Assembly: GCF_001190945.1 (NCBI RefSeq) | Contig: NZ_CP011112.1 | Span: 1,178,001 to 1,242,000, forward strand | Length of the DNA stretch: 64,000 nt | Direction: 5' to 3' | DNA from: Luteipulveratus mongoliensis | Lineage (GTDB): Bacteria; Actinomycetota; Actinomycetes; Actinomycetales; Dermatophilaceae | In this document: positions 18,644-28,171 of the stretch, one piece after another | Numbering within the stretch: position 1 is the first letter of the stretch | Layout of the letters: every line of letters starts with the position of its first letter | Made by a program: the position numbers and the translations under genes | Notes under the pieces: generated by a model | What the model saw: the letters and a program-made list of their open reading frames with translations, nothing else | Told to the model about the DNA's origin: nothing | The model's database searches: none

Positions 18644-19201
18644 TCAGCGCAGGCTCGCGTGGCGCGAGATGACCGGTAGACCCTGCCACCACTGACCGAG
18701 TCCCAAGGTGTTGCCCGCGTGTAGGAGTGGCAGTGCGAGCAGGACCATCGCGTAGATGAGGTGCTCGTCCATGAACGGGTTGTTGGCCGGCGGTAGAACC
18801 ACGGTCCACATCACCACGAGCATCAACGCCCCGGACCATGCTGCGACACGGGTAGCGACACCGAGCACCAACGCGATGCCGATACCGGCCAGGCCGATCA
18901 TGAACAGCCAGTCTGCCCAGGCGTCCCCGGCGATGCCGTGGTAGAAGCCCTTGAACGGCCCGGCCGCCGAGAAGTGCAGGAACCCGTACGTCGGGTGCCC
19001 GCCGTTGACCCAGGCCTGAGCGTTGGTCGTCTCGTGGCCGAGCCCGAAGGTCTTGTCGAGGAAGGCCCACAAGAAGATCCATCCGAGGCTGATCCGGGTG
19101 ATGGCGGTGAGCCAGTGCAGAGCGGTCGGACTCGGTCGAGCGTGCGAGGGGCGATCGACGGAAACCGAGTCACGATGGACGAGGTGGTTGATGGCATTCA
19201 C
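18644..19201 (-). CDS. DoxX/TQO-small-subunit-like membrane protein
   Basis: This protein of about 185 residues has four hydrophobic helices. ALHWLTAITRISLGWIFLWAFLDKTFGLG is the start typical of DoxX/DoxD-like proteins (R-[IL]-x-L-G-x-x-F-x-x-x-F-x-D-K). Later helices include LFMIGLAGIGIALVLGV and HLIYAMVLLALPLLHAG. Relatives act in membrane-associated thiol or sulfide oxidation and redox control, but the exact role here is unknown. The GTG at 19201 has a TAGGGAG ribosome site. Upstream lies DosR-type box 5, about 83 bp away, placing it in the island regulon. Confidence 0.78.
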   Translation of the reverse strand: MNAINHLVHRDSVSVDRPSHARPSPTALHWLTAITRISLGWIFLWAFLDKTFGLGHETTNAQAWVNGGHPTYGFLHFSAAGPFKGFYHGIAGDAWADWLFMIGLAGIGIALVLGVATRVAAWSGALMLVVMWTVVLPPANNPFMDEHLIYAMVLLALPLLHAGNTLGLGQWWQGLPVISRHASLR

Positions 19202-19282
19202 GGGGAGCTCCCTAGCTAGACGCCACGGTGGGCGCATGAATCCTTGATAGGCCCCACGATCCGCCGCTGAGAGGCGACCCGG

Positions 19283-19302
19283 TAGGGGCCAAGGTCCCTC
19301 CC
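19283..19302 (-). promoter_or_regulatory. DosR-type box 5
   Basis: On the minus strand the core reads GGGACCTTGGCCCCT. It keeps both arms but differs in the spacer. It lies about 83 bp upstream of the DoxX-like gene start and 66 bp beyond the stop of the USP gene at 19368. Confidence 0.62.
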
Positions 19303-19367
19303 AATAGCGTTCTCTGCCAACGCCATTCGAGAGACATGTCGCGATGTCGACGGTCGCTCAAGACTGA

Positions 19368-20165
19368 TCAGATCGCTCGGGCTCCGGCGACGGTCGCCTC
19401 ACCGCTCGTGGCATCCGTACGCCCCTGCGGCGTCCGGATGACGACGACCGGGCACGACGCGTGCCGCACCGCCGCGCTGCTGACCGGACCCAGCAGGAAC
19501 CCACCCCGCGGGCGTCGCCCGCGAGTACCGATCACCAGGAGGCAAGCGTTCTCGCTCTGCCCGATGAGCGCTTCCACGGCACTGGTGCTGACCGTCAGAG
19601 GACGGACTTCGACCTCCGAGTACATCTCGACCAACCCCGCCAGTGCCTGCTCGAGGATCGTGTACGCGCCGGCCGGGTCATCATCGGCGTTCGCCTCCTC
19701 CTGCCCGCCGGTGGGCGCGTCAGGCTCACGGTCCACTGCGTGCACGGCAACTAACGGCACCCCGCGTGAGGATGCCTCTCGGAAGGCGTACTCGAGCACG
19801 CCGGTCAGTCCCTCCCCCTCGTCGACTCCGACCACAACGGGCGCATTCGGGGCTGCTTGCTGCACCGGGGTTCGCACCACGACAACCGGACAGTGCGCGT
19901 CTGCTGCCAGCTGCACCTCGACCGAACCCATGAGCGCGCGTTGAATCGCTCCTGCGCCGCTGCAACCAATGACGACGGCCTCCGCAACGGCCGACGCGGA
20001 GATCAAAGACCGGATCGCCTTGCCGTGGTCAGGGGCGCGCAGGAGATGAACGGCCAATCCACGCCGCTCACCCTCGAACGTCGCCCATCGCACGGCTGCG
20101 TCGCTCTCCGGCGATCCGTCGACCCCGACGACAAGGGATCCGCGTGGAACTTCGTGGGTCTGCAT
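19368..20165 (-). CDS. Tandem universal stress protein with shortened first domain
   Basis: This 265-residue USP is about 40 residues shorter than its paralogues here. Domain 1 starts GSLVVGVDGSPESDAAVRWA but is cut in the middle, while keeping VIGCSGAGAIQRALMGS. Domain 2 ends VIGTRGRRPRGGFLLGP, with Pro in place of the usual Ser after the last Gly. An AAAGGAA ribosome site precedes ATG 20165. Box 6 lies 53 bp upstream and is shared with the divergent DUF4389 gene. Confidence 0.88.
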   Translation of the reverse strand: MQTHEVPRGSLVVGVDGSPESDAAVRWATFEGERRGLAVHLLRAPDHGKAIRSLISASAVAEAVVIGCSGAGAIQRALMGSVEVQLAADAHCPVVVVRTPVQQAAPNAPVVVGVDEGEGLTGVLEYAFREASSRGVPLVAVHAVDREPDAPTGGQEEANADDDPAGAYTILEQALAGLVEMYSEVEVRPLTVSTSAVEALIGQSENACLLVIGTRGRRPRGGFLLGPVSSAAVRHASCPVVVIRTPQGRTDATSGEATVAGARAI

Positions 20166-20217
20166 GGCTGGTTCCTTTGCTCGGGCACCACCACCCTGGG
20201 CGTGATGTCCGGCCAGC

Positions 20218-20237
20218 TACAGGGCCGTTGGTCCCGC
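20218..20237. promoter_or_regulatory. DosR-type box 6 (divergent)
   Basis: On the minus strand the core reads GGGACCAACGGCCCT, a perfect consensus match. It is placed between the USP gene starting at 20165 (minus) and the DUF4389 gene starting at 20348 (plus). Confidence 0.75.
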
Positions 20238-20347
20238 AGACGGAAGCAGGGCATCAATCGCGCCGATGAGGGGGACCTTGTGCCCTGGGCGTGGCCGTGC
20301 TGCGAGTGCACTGTGGACGCACGTTCGCTGAGCTCAGGAGGAACACG

Positions 20348-21058
20348 ATGGCCGCACACGCCGAGGTTCTACCCCGCCCTGCCTATCCCGTACATGTCGA
20401 CGGTGCCGACAGCCCCGATGCGTCTCGCTGGCTGTGGCTGGTCAAGTGGCTGCTCGTCCTGCCGCACGTCGTCATCCTGCTGGCGCTCTGGGTCGCCTTC
20501 ATCGTGACCAGCGTTATCGCCTTCTTCGCGATCCTGGTCACCGGGCGCTACCCCCGGGCGTTGTTCGACCTGAACTCCGGCGTGCTGCGCTGGACCTGGC
20601 GGGTCGGGTACTACGCGTACAGCGCCAACGGCACCGACCGCTACCCGCCGTTCACCCTGGCAGATGTCCCGGACTACCCCGCTCGCCTCGAGATCGACTA
20701 CCCCGAACAGCTGTCTCGCGGGCTGGTCCTGGTGAAGTGGTGGCTGCTCGCGGTGCCGCACTACCTCATCGTGGGAGTGCTTCTCGGCGGCGGATCCTGG
20801 GCGGCGCGGTCCGATGGTGTCCACTCAGGGAGCGCTGGACTGATCAGTCTCCTGGTCCTGATCGCCGCGATCGCTCTGGCCTTCACCGGCACGTATCCGA
20901 GGTCGCTCTACAACCTCATCCTCGGCCTCAACCGGTGGGTGCTGCGGGTGGCGGCGTACGCCGCACTGATGACCGATGTGTATCCGCCGTTCCGTCTCGA
21001 CATGGGCGCGCACGATCCGGACCTGTCCCTGAGCAACCCGGACAGCCCGATCAGCTGA
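20348..21058 (+). CDS. DUF4389 membrane protein
   Basis: This 236-residue protein has two similar halves. Each has hydrophobic helices followed by [25 protein letters not shown] or [24 protein letters not shown], and then Y-P-P-F. The repeated [RT]-Y-P-R-x-L-[FY] and R-V-x-x-Y blocks are the DUF4389 hallmark. Four to six membrane helices are expected. The function is unknown. The start at 20348 is set by an AGGAGG site six bases upstream. It may be driven from the box 6 region, which would add it to the DosR-type regulon. Confidence 0.85.
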   Translation: MAAHAEVLPRPAYPVHVDGADSPDASRWLWLVKWLLVLPHVVILLALWVAFIVTSVIAFFAILVTGRYPRALFDLNSGVLRWTWRVGYYAYSANGTDRYPPFTLADVPDYPARLEIDYPEQLSRGLVLVKWWLLAVPHYLIVGVLLGGGSWAARSDGVHSGSAGLISLLVLIAAIALAFTGTYPRSLYNLILGLNRWVLRVAAYAALMTDVYPPFRLDMGAHDPDLSLSNPDSPIS

Positions 21059-21112
21059 TCGGTGACGACGGCTGAGTGATGCAGGTCACGGAACAATCGA
21101 GCCTTCGACAAA

Positions 21113-21192
21113 GTTGAGCCTAGTAGTAGCAACTTTGCGGAGCGCGGTTTTGACAAGGACCGTTCCGAGGAGTTGAGTCAGATCCGGTCAAC
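21113..21192 (+). promoter_or_regulatory. dnaK promoter region with HAIR-like operators
   Basis: A 21-bp element at 21172-21192 reads GTTGAGT-N7-GGTCAAC. It has the same size and spacing as the HspR HAIR site (CTTGAGT-N7-ACTCAAG). A weaker copy starts at 21113 (GTTGAGC-N7-TAGCAAC), inside an 8-bp inverted repeat CAAAGTTG/CAACTTTG (21109-21137). A TTGACA -35-like hexamer lies at 21150. The hspR gene is the last gene of this operon, so autorepression is expected. Confidence 0.6.
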
Positions 21193-21264
21193 CGTGAGGT
21201 GACGTACGACGTCACGCGAGCGGCGACGTACAGCATCACCCCACACGCAAGGAGCACACACAAC

Positions 21265-23168
<1,904 letters not shown>

Positions 23169-23172
<4 letters not shown>

Positions 23173-23843
23173 CTGATGGACGTTCCTCGGCCGGCTCGCC
23201 TGAAGAGCCGGCCGAGGGGCCCATCATCCGCGACAAGCGACGTATTGACCCGCAGACTGGTGAGGTACGCGATCAGACAGCAGAAGGGAGCTCGCCAGTG
23301 ACGGACGACGAGACCCAACCGCCCGAGGACGAGACTGCAGCCGCACAGCCAGCCGCGGACGTACCGGAGCCCGAGACGGCATCCCCGACCTCGGAAGAGG
23401 CTGTTGCCCCTGCCGACACCGACGTGGCCGGGGCCCTGCAGGACGAGCTGCTGCGTGAGCGGGCGGCGTTCCACAACTACCGAGAGCTGATGAAGCGCGA
23501 GCGGCCCAAGGATCGCGAGCAGGCCATCGGCACGGTCGTGGAGTCGCTGCTGCCGGTGCTGGACGACATCTATCTCGCCGAGCAGCACGGTGATCTCAAG
23601 GACAGCCCGTTCGAGAAGATCGCGGTCAAGCTCGAGACCACGCTGGGCAAGCACGGTGTGCAGCGCTTTGGCGAGGTGGGCGAGGCGTTCGACCCGCAGC
23701 ACCACGAGGCGCTCATGCACATCGAGGCTGAGGTGCCCGAGGGCAGCGAGGGAACCACGGTCGTACAGGTCATGCAGCCGGGCTACCGGGTGGGGGAGCG
23801 CGTCGTGCGTCCCGCCCGCGTCGCGGTCGCGGATCCGCAATAG
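23169..23843 (+). CDS. grpE: Nucleotide exchange factor GrpE
   Basis: This 224-residue DnaK cofactor starts at a GTG that overlaps the dnaK stop (GTGA). A long acidic, disordered N-terminus (to about residue 90) is followed by the coiled-coil [15 protein letters not shown]. The GrpE C-terminal signature is present: [38 protein letters not shown] and the terminal [21 protein letters not shown]. It promotes ADP release from DnaK. Confidence 0.97.
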
Positions 23844-23857
23844 CAACAACACAACTC

Positions 23858-23893
23858 GCCGGTCGAGTAGCGCTCCAGTGCTACTCGACCGGC
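23858..23893 (+). terminator. Intra-operon hairpin between grpE and dnaJ
   Basis: A perfect 14-bp inverted repeat (GCCGGTCGAGTAGC at 23858-23871, complement at 23880-23893, 8-base loop) begins 14 bp after the grpE stop and ends 34 bp before dnaJ. No T-tract follows, so partial attenuation or an mRNA-processing or stability role is as likely as termination. The arm contains GGTCGAGTAG, the same core as the REP-like elements at 28055 and 63928. Confidence 0.6.
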
Positions 23894-23927
23894 GGGGTTG
23901 AAGATGACGGGAAGGAGGCAGGGCTGA

Positions 23928-24959
23928 GTGGCTAGTCAGGACTGGTTCGAGAAGGATTTCTACGCGACCCTCGGTGTTGCTGAGGACGCGTCCGAAGCCG
24001 ACATCAAGAAGGCGTACCGCAAGCTCGCCCGCAAGTGGCACCCCGATCAGAACCCGGGTGACGAGGCGGCAGAGCGGAAGTTCAAGGAGATTGGCGAGGC
24101 CAACGCGGTCCTGTCCGATCCCGAGGAGCGACAGCAGTACGACGCCGTACGCCAGATGGCCCGTGGCGGAGCGCGATTCACCGCCGGCGGCCCCGGTGGC
24201 AATGGCGCGGGCTTCGAGGACGTCTTCGGCTCGATGTTCAACGGTGGAGCGCCCGGTGGTGGCGGCCAGCGCGTCCGTTTCTCCACCGGCGGCGGTGGCC
24301 AGCAGGGCATCAACCTCGAAGACCTGCTCGGCGGATTCGCTGGGGCGCAAGGTGGTTCGCCGTTCGGTGGTGGCGGCTACGGCCAGTACGGCGCGCCCGC
24401 AGGACCGCGTCCGGGCCAGGACATTCAGGCTCGCACGTCGCTCACGTTCCGCCAGGCCGCGACGGGCGACACCGTCACATTGCAAGGCGTCGACGGCAAG
24501 TCGATCACTGCGCGAATTCCCGCTGGTGTCAAGGACGGTCAGAAGATCCGCCTCCGCGGCAAGGGCCACGCCGGCGATCCCGGCGCGCCCAAGGGCGACC
24601 TGTTGCTGACGGTCTCCGTGCAGCCGCACCCGGTCTTCGGACGCGACGGCAACAACCTGACGCTCGAGCTCCCGGTGACCTTTGCCGAGGCCGCGCTGGG
24701 TGCGACCGTCGAGGTGCCGACGCTGGAGGGCAAGCCGGTCAAGGTACGCGTGGCGCCGGGCACTCCGAGCGGTCGCGTGCTGCGTGTCAAAGGGCGTGGC
24801 ATCAAAGCGAAGTCGGGCGCGGGCGACCTGCTCGCCAAGGTGAGCGTCGTCGTACCCCAGCGTTTGACCGACGAGGCGAAGGCGGCGCTCGAGGCGCTGC
24901 AGGCGCAGGAGCAGGACGTCAACCCGCGCGATGAGCTGAAGGCCAAGGCTTCCTCATGA
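23928..24959 (+). CDS. dnaJ: DnaJ/CbpA-type co-chaperone without zinc finger
   Basis: This 343-residue J-protein has an N-terminal J domain ([39 protein letters not shown] intact). A Gly/Phe-rich region of about 100 residues follows, then the two substrate-binding barrel domains ([21 protein letters not shown] and [34 protein letters not shown]). No CxxCxGxG repeats exist anywhere, so it is a class B (CbpA-like) co-chaperone, although it sits in the dnaK operon. The GTG start at 23928 is preceded by GGAAGGAGG. It overlaps hspR by ATGA. Confidence 0.93.
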   Translation: MASQDWFEKDFYATLGVAEDASEADIKKAYRKLARKWHPDQNPGDEAAERKFKEIGEANAVLSDPEERQQYDAVRQMARGGARFTAGGPGGNGAGFEDVFGSMFNGGAPGGGGQRVRFSTGGGGQQGINLEDLLGGFAGAQGGSPFGGGGYGQYGAPAGPRPGQDIQARTSLTFRQAATGDTVTLQGVDGKSITARIPAGVKDGQKIRLRGKGHAGDPGAPKGDLLLTVSVQPHPVFGRDGNNLTLELPVTFAEAALGATVEVPTLEGKPVKVRVAPGTPSGRVLRVKGRGIKAKSGAGDLLAKVSVVVPQRLTDEAKAALEALQAQEQDVNPRDELKAKASS

Positions 24960-25447
24960 ACAGCAGCGTCGACGATGCCGGATCGACGGAGCCTGCGACG
25001 TCGACCGGAGGAGGAGCGGTGCGAAAAGACACAGGGAACCAGCCGGTCTATGTGATCTCGGTGGCGGCCGAGCTCGCGGGCATGCACGCGCAGACGCTGC
25101 GGCAGTACGACCGGCTCGGGCTGGTCACGCCGTCCCGGACTCGGGGCGGCGGCCGTCGCTACTCCGCGCACGACGTCGAGCTGCTCCGCGAGGTGCAGCG
25201 CCTCTCACAGGAAGAAGGCGTGAGTCTCGCTGGTATCCAACGGATTATGGAGCTCGAGCACCAGGTCGAGGCGCTTCGGTCACGGGTCGCCGAGCTGACG
25301 GCCCAGGTCGAGCAGCTGCGTCACCAGCCGGGCACCCGCATCTTCGCGGCCGGCCCGGACGGGCAGATCGTCGCCCTTCGTCCGGGCGAGCGGCCGACCC
25401 GACGCCCGGTCAGCACGTCGCTGACCGTATGGCGTCCCGAGCAGTAG
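24956..25447 (+). CDS. hspR: Heat-shock repressor HspR (MerR family)
   Basis: This 163-residue MerR-type regulator has the HTH and wing at about 28-75: [45 protein letters not shown] coiled-coil dimerisation helix ([22 protein letters not shown]) and a basic tail follow. HspR represses its own operon by binding HAIR inverted repeats together with DnaK; candidate repeats lie at 21113-21192. The start overlaps the dnaJ stop by four bases. A later start near 25020 is possible, since the first 20 residues are low-complexity. Confidence 0.95.
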   Translation: MNSSVDDAGSTEPATSTGGGAVRKDTGNQPVYVISVAAELAGMHAQTLRQYDRLGLVTPSRTRGGGRRYSAHDVELLREVQRLSQEEGVSLAGIQRIMELEHQVEALRSRVAELTAQVEQLRHQPGTRIFAAGPDGQIVALRPGERPTRRPVSTSLTVWRPEQ

Positions 25448-25499
25448 GCGTGCGGTAGCGCCAACCTGGGTCAATTCTTGGTCAGGACAATGTCGGTCT

Positions 25500-25530
25500 C
25501 TTGACCAAGTCGTGCGACCTACCTCACACT
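25500..25530 (+). promoter_or_regulatory. Promoter element shared with the ceramidase operon
   Basis: It begins with TTGACCAAGTCGTGCGACCT and, after three variable bases, continues TCACACT. The same string, with only those three bases different, lies upstream of the ceramidase gene (38646-38676, minus strand). The TTGACC hexamer could be a -35 box, and GTCG-TG-CGAC is a short dyad between it and the downstream block. The ribosome-site block GCCGAGGAGA is also shared, 16-17 bp further on in both loci. Confidence 0.72.
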
Positions 25531-25560
25531 CGGCGGAAGTCGCCCTGCCGAGGAGAGCTG

Positions 25561-26640
25561 ATGCCACAGCCAAGCCCACGACCTACCCGTCCACCGGCTG
25601 GTCTCATGCGAGCCAACCGGCGCAGGCGATCTGAACGGCCGCTCATGCGCAGGACACGGTTGACGGTCGCCTTGTCCACGATGGCGCTGCTGGCGGGCGG
25701 TGCGGCCGCCAGCCCGGCTACCGCGAGCACCTCGACACCCACCTATCGCGAGTACGTCGCGTTGGGTGACTCGTGGAGCGCCGACGTCTTCACCACGTTC
25801 CCGCCGACGACGGAGTACACCCCGTTCGACTGCGCGCAGTCCAGCAGCAACTATCCGCACCAGGTGGCCACGCTGCTGGGGGTGCAGACCTTCCGAGACG
25901 CCACTTGTGGCAGCGCTACGACCGAGGACATGACGCAGCCACAGAGTGGACTGCCACTGGGTGGCACGAACCCGCCGCAGTTCAACCGGCTGACCCCGAC
26001 CACCGACCTGGTGACGCTAGGCATCGGCGGCAACGACAGCGACTTCGAGGGCGCCCTCGTGAAGTGCCTCAATCTGATTCCGGTGCCGTTGCCGTTGCCG
26101 AGCCCGTTGGGCGGATCGTGCAAGACGGCGCTGACCGCTGGTGGTGTCGACCGGGTTTCCCAGGCGATCAGCAAGACCGGGCCGAAGGTGGCCAAGACCA
26201 TTGCCGGAATCCGCGAGCGCTCACCGCGCGCCCGCATCCTGCTGGTCAACTACCTCAATGGCCTTCCGGCCAACGGCGTCGGCTGCTGGCCGATCGTGCC
26301 CATCACCAACGTTGACATGGGCTACCTGCAGACCAAGTTCGTGGAGATGAACAAGATGCTCAGCAGCGTTGCGGCCAGCAGCCACGTGCAGCTGGCGGAC
26401 ACGTACACACCCACTCTGGGACACGACATGTGCAAGTCGCCGACGGTGCGTTACGCCGAGGGGCTGATCCCGCTGTCGGTCCAGAATCCTTTGCTGCTCG
26501 CGTTCCCGTTCCACCCCAACCAGGGTGGCGCCGACGCTCAGGCGAAGGCTGTCTACGGCGCCATCACCTCCGGCACGACCTGGCGTGAGCGCTACACCGG
26601 TGGTGACAACGGCCGTCAGAAGGTGGGGATCAGGAGCTGA
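25561..26640 (+). CDS. Secreted SGNH/GDSL lipase-esterase
   Basis: This is an extracellular hydrolase of about 359 residues. A basic N-terminus with LMRRTRLTVALSTMALLAGGAAASPATAS is a Sec-type signal peptide. The mature part starts YREYVALGDSWSADV (block I, with GDS nucleophile Ser) and has VTLGIGGNDSDF (block III Gly-Asn-Asp) and a late HPNQGG (block V His). Cysteine pairs typical of Streptomyces SGNH lipases are seen (DCAQSSSNYPHQV, RDATCGSATTEDM). It probably acts on lipid or phospholipid esters. The ATG at 25561 has GAGGAG upstream. The promoter is nearly identical to that of the ceramidase gene. Confidence 0.88.
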   Translation: MPQPSPRPTRPPAGLMRANRRRRSERPLMRRTRLTVALSTMALLAGGAAASPATASTSTPTYREYVALGDSWSADVFTTFPPTTEYTPFDCAQSSSNYPHQVATLLGVQTFRDATCGSATTEDMTQPQSGLPLGGTNPPQFNRLTPTTDLVTLGIGGNDSDFEGALVKCLNLIPVPLPLPSPLGGSCKTALTAGGVDRVSQAISKTGPKVAKTIAGIRERSPRARILLVNYLNGLPANGVGCWPIVPITNVDMGYLQTKFVEMNKMLSSVAASSHVQLADTYTPTLGHDMCKSPTVRYAEGLIPLSVQNPLLLAFPFHPNQGGADAQAKAVYGAITSGTTWRERYTGGDNGRQKVGIRS

Positions 26641-26675
26641 TCGCGCGCTGTCCGCGTGGTCGTACTTCCCTGCGA

Positions 26676-27488
26676 TCACGCCGGGGAGTGCAGCTCGGCC
26701 GCTCGGTGCCGTGCGATCTTCTTGAGACCGGCCGCAGGTCGAATGGCCTCGGGCCACTTCGGGGCCAGCGCGTCGCCTTCGCGGACGCCGCGCATCCGAC
26801 GACGCACCAACGGGATCACCTCGGTGCGCACGAACACTCGCTCCTCCGCAACGGCCTGCCGCCAGGTGCGTGGTTCCCACGCCGGCAGCTCGGGCAGCTT
26901 GAGCGTGTGCGGGATGCCGAGCGCGTCGAGCACGTGCCCGGCGAGGCGCTTGTGCCCGACCTTCGACATGTGGATCCGGTCGGCGCTCCAGAGGCGACGG
27001 TCGTCGTACTCCCGCAGGAGCGTGTGGTCCAGCAGCTGTGCGTCATATGTGCGGGACAGCTCGCGAACACCGTTGTTGAATATGCGGATTCGCCGACGCA
27101 GCGGCTCGAGCATCGAGGAGACCTTCATGTCGAACGTCGTGAACACCACCACCCGCGCGCCTGACGAGCTCAGCCGGCCGAGAGCCGCTTCGTAACGCTC
27201 CATCACCGACTGCATGTCGACCCGCAGCGACAGGATGTCGTTGCCACCCGCATAGAACGTGATGAGCGTCGGCCGCAGTGCGATGGCGGCGTCGAGCTGT
27301 TCAGCGACGACCTCGTCCAGGACCTTGGAGCGGATGGCAAGGTTGGCGTACTCCCACGTGGGGTCGTGCCGCCCCATCTGACGCGCGACCCGATCAGCCC
27401 AACCGCGCACGCCGTTGGGATACATCACGTTGTTGTCGCCCACACCTTCGGTGAACGAGTCACCGACGGCGACGAATCGCCCGCCCAT
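26676..27488 (-). CDS. Intracellular SGNH/GDSL hydrolase
   Basis: This 270-residue SGNH hydrolase has no signal peptide. Block I is RFVAVGDSFTEGVGD, block II includes NLAIRSK, block III is ITFYAGGNDILSLR and block V is DRIHMSKVGHKRLA (D-x-x-H). This is the common actinobacterial cytosolic SGNH type. The substrate is unknown. The start was set at ATG 27488, where the first strand begins; the frame continues upstream to 27677 without family-like sequence. It converges on the secreted SGNH gene, 35 bp apart. Confidence 0.85.
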   Translation of the reverse strand: MGGRFVAVGDSFTEGVGDNNVMYPNGVRGWADRVARQMGRHDPTWEYANLAIRSKVLDEVVAEQLDAAIALRPTLITFYAGGNDILSLRVDMQSVMERYEAALGRLSSSGARVVVFTTFDMKVSSMLEPLRRRIRIFNNGVRELSRTYDAQLLDHTLLREYDDRRLWSADRIHMSKVGHKRLAGHVLDALGIPHTLKLPELPAWEPRTWRQAVAEERVFVRTEVIPLVRRRMRGVREGDALAPKWPEAIRPAAGLKKIARHRAAELHSPA

Positions 27489-27621
27489 CAGGGCCAGACG
27501 GTACGCCGGCCGGTCGCCATCACGGAGAACCTCAGGTGACGTGTGGGCGAGTGTCTGGCAACGAGCCGGGGTTGTCGAAAGCGGACACGAATGGTCCGCC
27601 TGTCGCTCTAGCGTGAGCGCC

Positions 27622-28041
27622 ATGGACATGAAACTCGAGCTGGTGGCCGTACCCGTGAGCGATGTCGACCGGGCCAAGGAGTTCTACGTCAAGGTCGGCT
27701 TCAACGCCGACCACGACAAGGTGGTGACCGACGACCTGCGGTTCGTGCAGCTCACACCTCCCGGGTCGGCCTGCTCGATCTGCATCGGCACCGGACTGAC
27801 CCAGATGAAGCCCGGCTCGATCGAGGGGCTGCAGATGGTCATCGCGGACGCGGACGAGGCGCACGCCGACCTGAAAGCCCGAGGTATCGAGGTCAGTGAC
27901 GTCGATGACCAGCCGTGGGGTCGGTTCGTCTACTTCTCCGACCCGGACGGCAACCGATGGTCACTGCAGGAGCTGCCGGACTGGTCGACCGGTGCCGGCG
28001 GCGACGGCACCAACCCTTACGTCGCCGACGACAAGGCTTAA
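27622..28041 (+). CDS. VOC (glyoxalase/bleomycin-resistance-type) protein
   Basis: This 139-residue vicinal-oxygen-chelate protein opens KLELVAVPVSDVDRAKEFYVKVGF and ends RFVYFSDPDGNRWSLQEL. These are the two beta-alpha-beta landmarks of the fold, including the conserved Y-F-x-D-P-D-G-N. The metal ligand set cannot be settled by eye. Members are dioxygenases, isomerases or antibiotic-binding proteins, and the substrate here is unknown. It stands alone, upstream of the REP-like palindrome. Confidence 0.85.
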   Translation: MDMKLELVAVPVSDVDRAKEFYVKVGFNADHDKVVTDDLRFVQLTPPGSACSICIGTGLTQMKPGSIEGLQMVIADADEAHADLKARGIEVSDVDDQPWGRFVYFSDPDGNRWSLQELPDWSTGAGGDGTNPYVADDKA

Positions 28042-28054
28042 CCCACCCACCGCC

Positions 28055-28154
28055 GGTCGAGTAGGCGAGCCCCAAAGGGCGAGCCGTATCGAGACCAGGT
28101 GCACGCGCGCACCTGGTCTCGATACGCCTCCGCTGGCGCTCCGGCTACTCGACC
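28055..28154. repeat. REP-like nested palindrome
   Basis: This is a 100-bp nested palindrome. The outer arms are GGTCGAGTAG (28055-28064) and CTACTCGACC (28145-28154). The inner arms are 17 bp perfect (GTATCGAGACCAGGTGC at 28086-28102 and its complement at 28109-28125). A second copy of its left half lies at 63928-63970. The GGTCGAGTAG...GTATCGAGACC pattern is, from memory, a common dispersed intergenic repeat of actinobacteria. Here it separates the convergent genes at 28041 and 28172. Confidence 0.8.
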
Positions 28155-28171
28155 AACGGGTGGCCGGGATG

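Noticed and set aside
25477-25509. CTTGGTCA...TGACCAAG inverted repeat as an hspR terminator
   Set aside because: The stem is only 8 bp with a 17-base loop and no T-tract, and the right arm belongs to the promoter element shared with the ceramidase gene.
25561-27488. The two SGNH hydrolases as a recent gene duplication
   Set aside because: Apart from the general SGNH blocks they share little sequence, one is secreted with Cys pairs and the other is cytosolic, and they face each other. They belong to different subfamilies.
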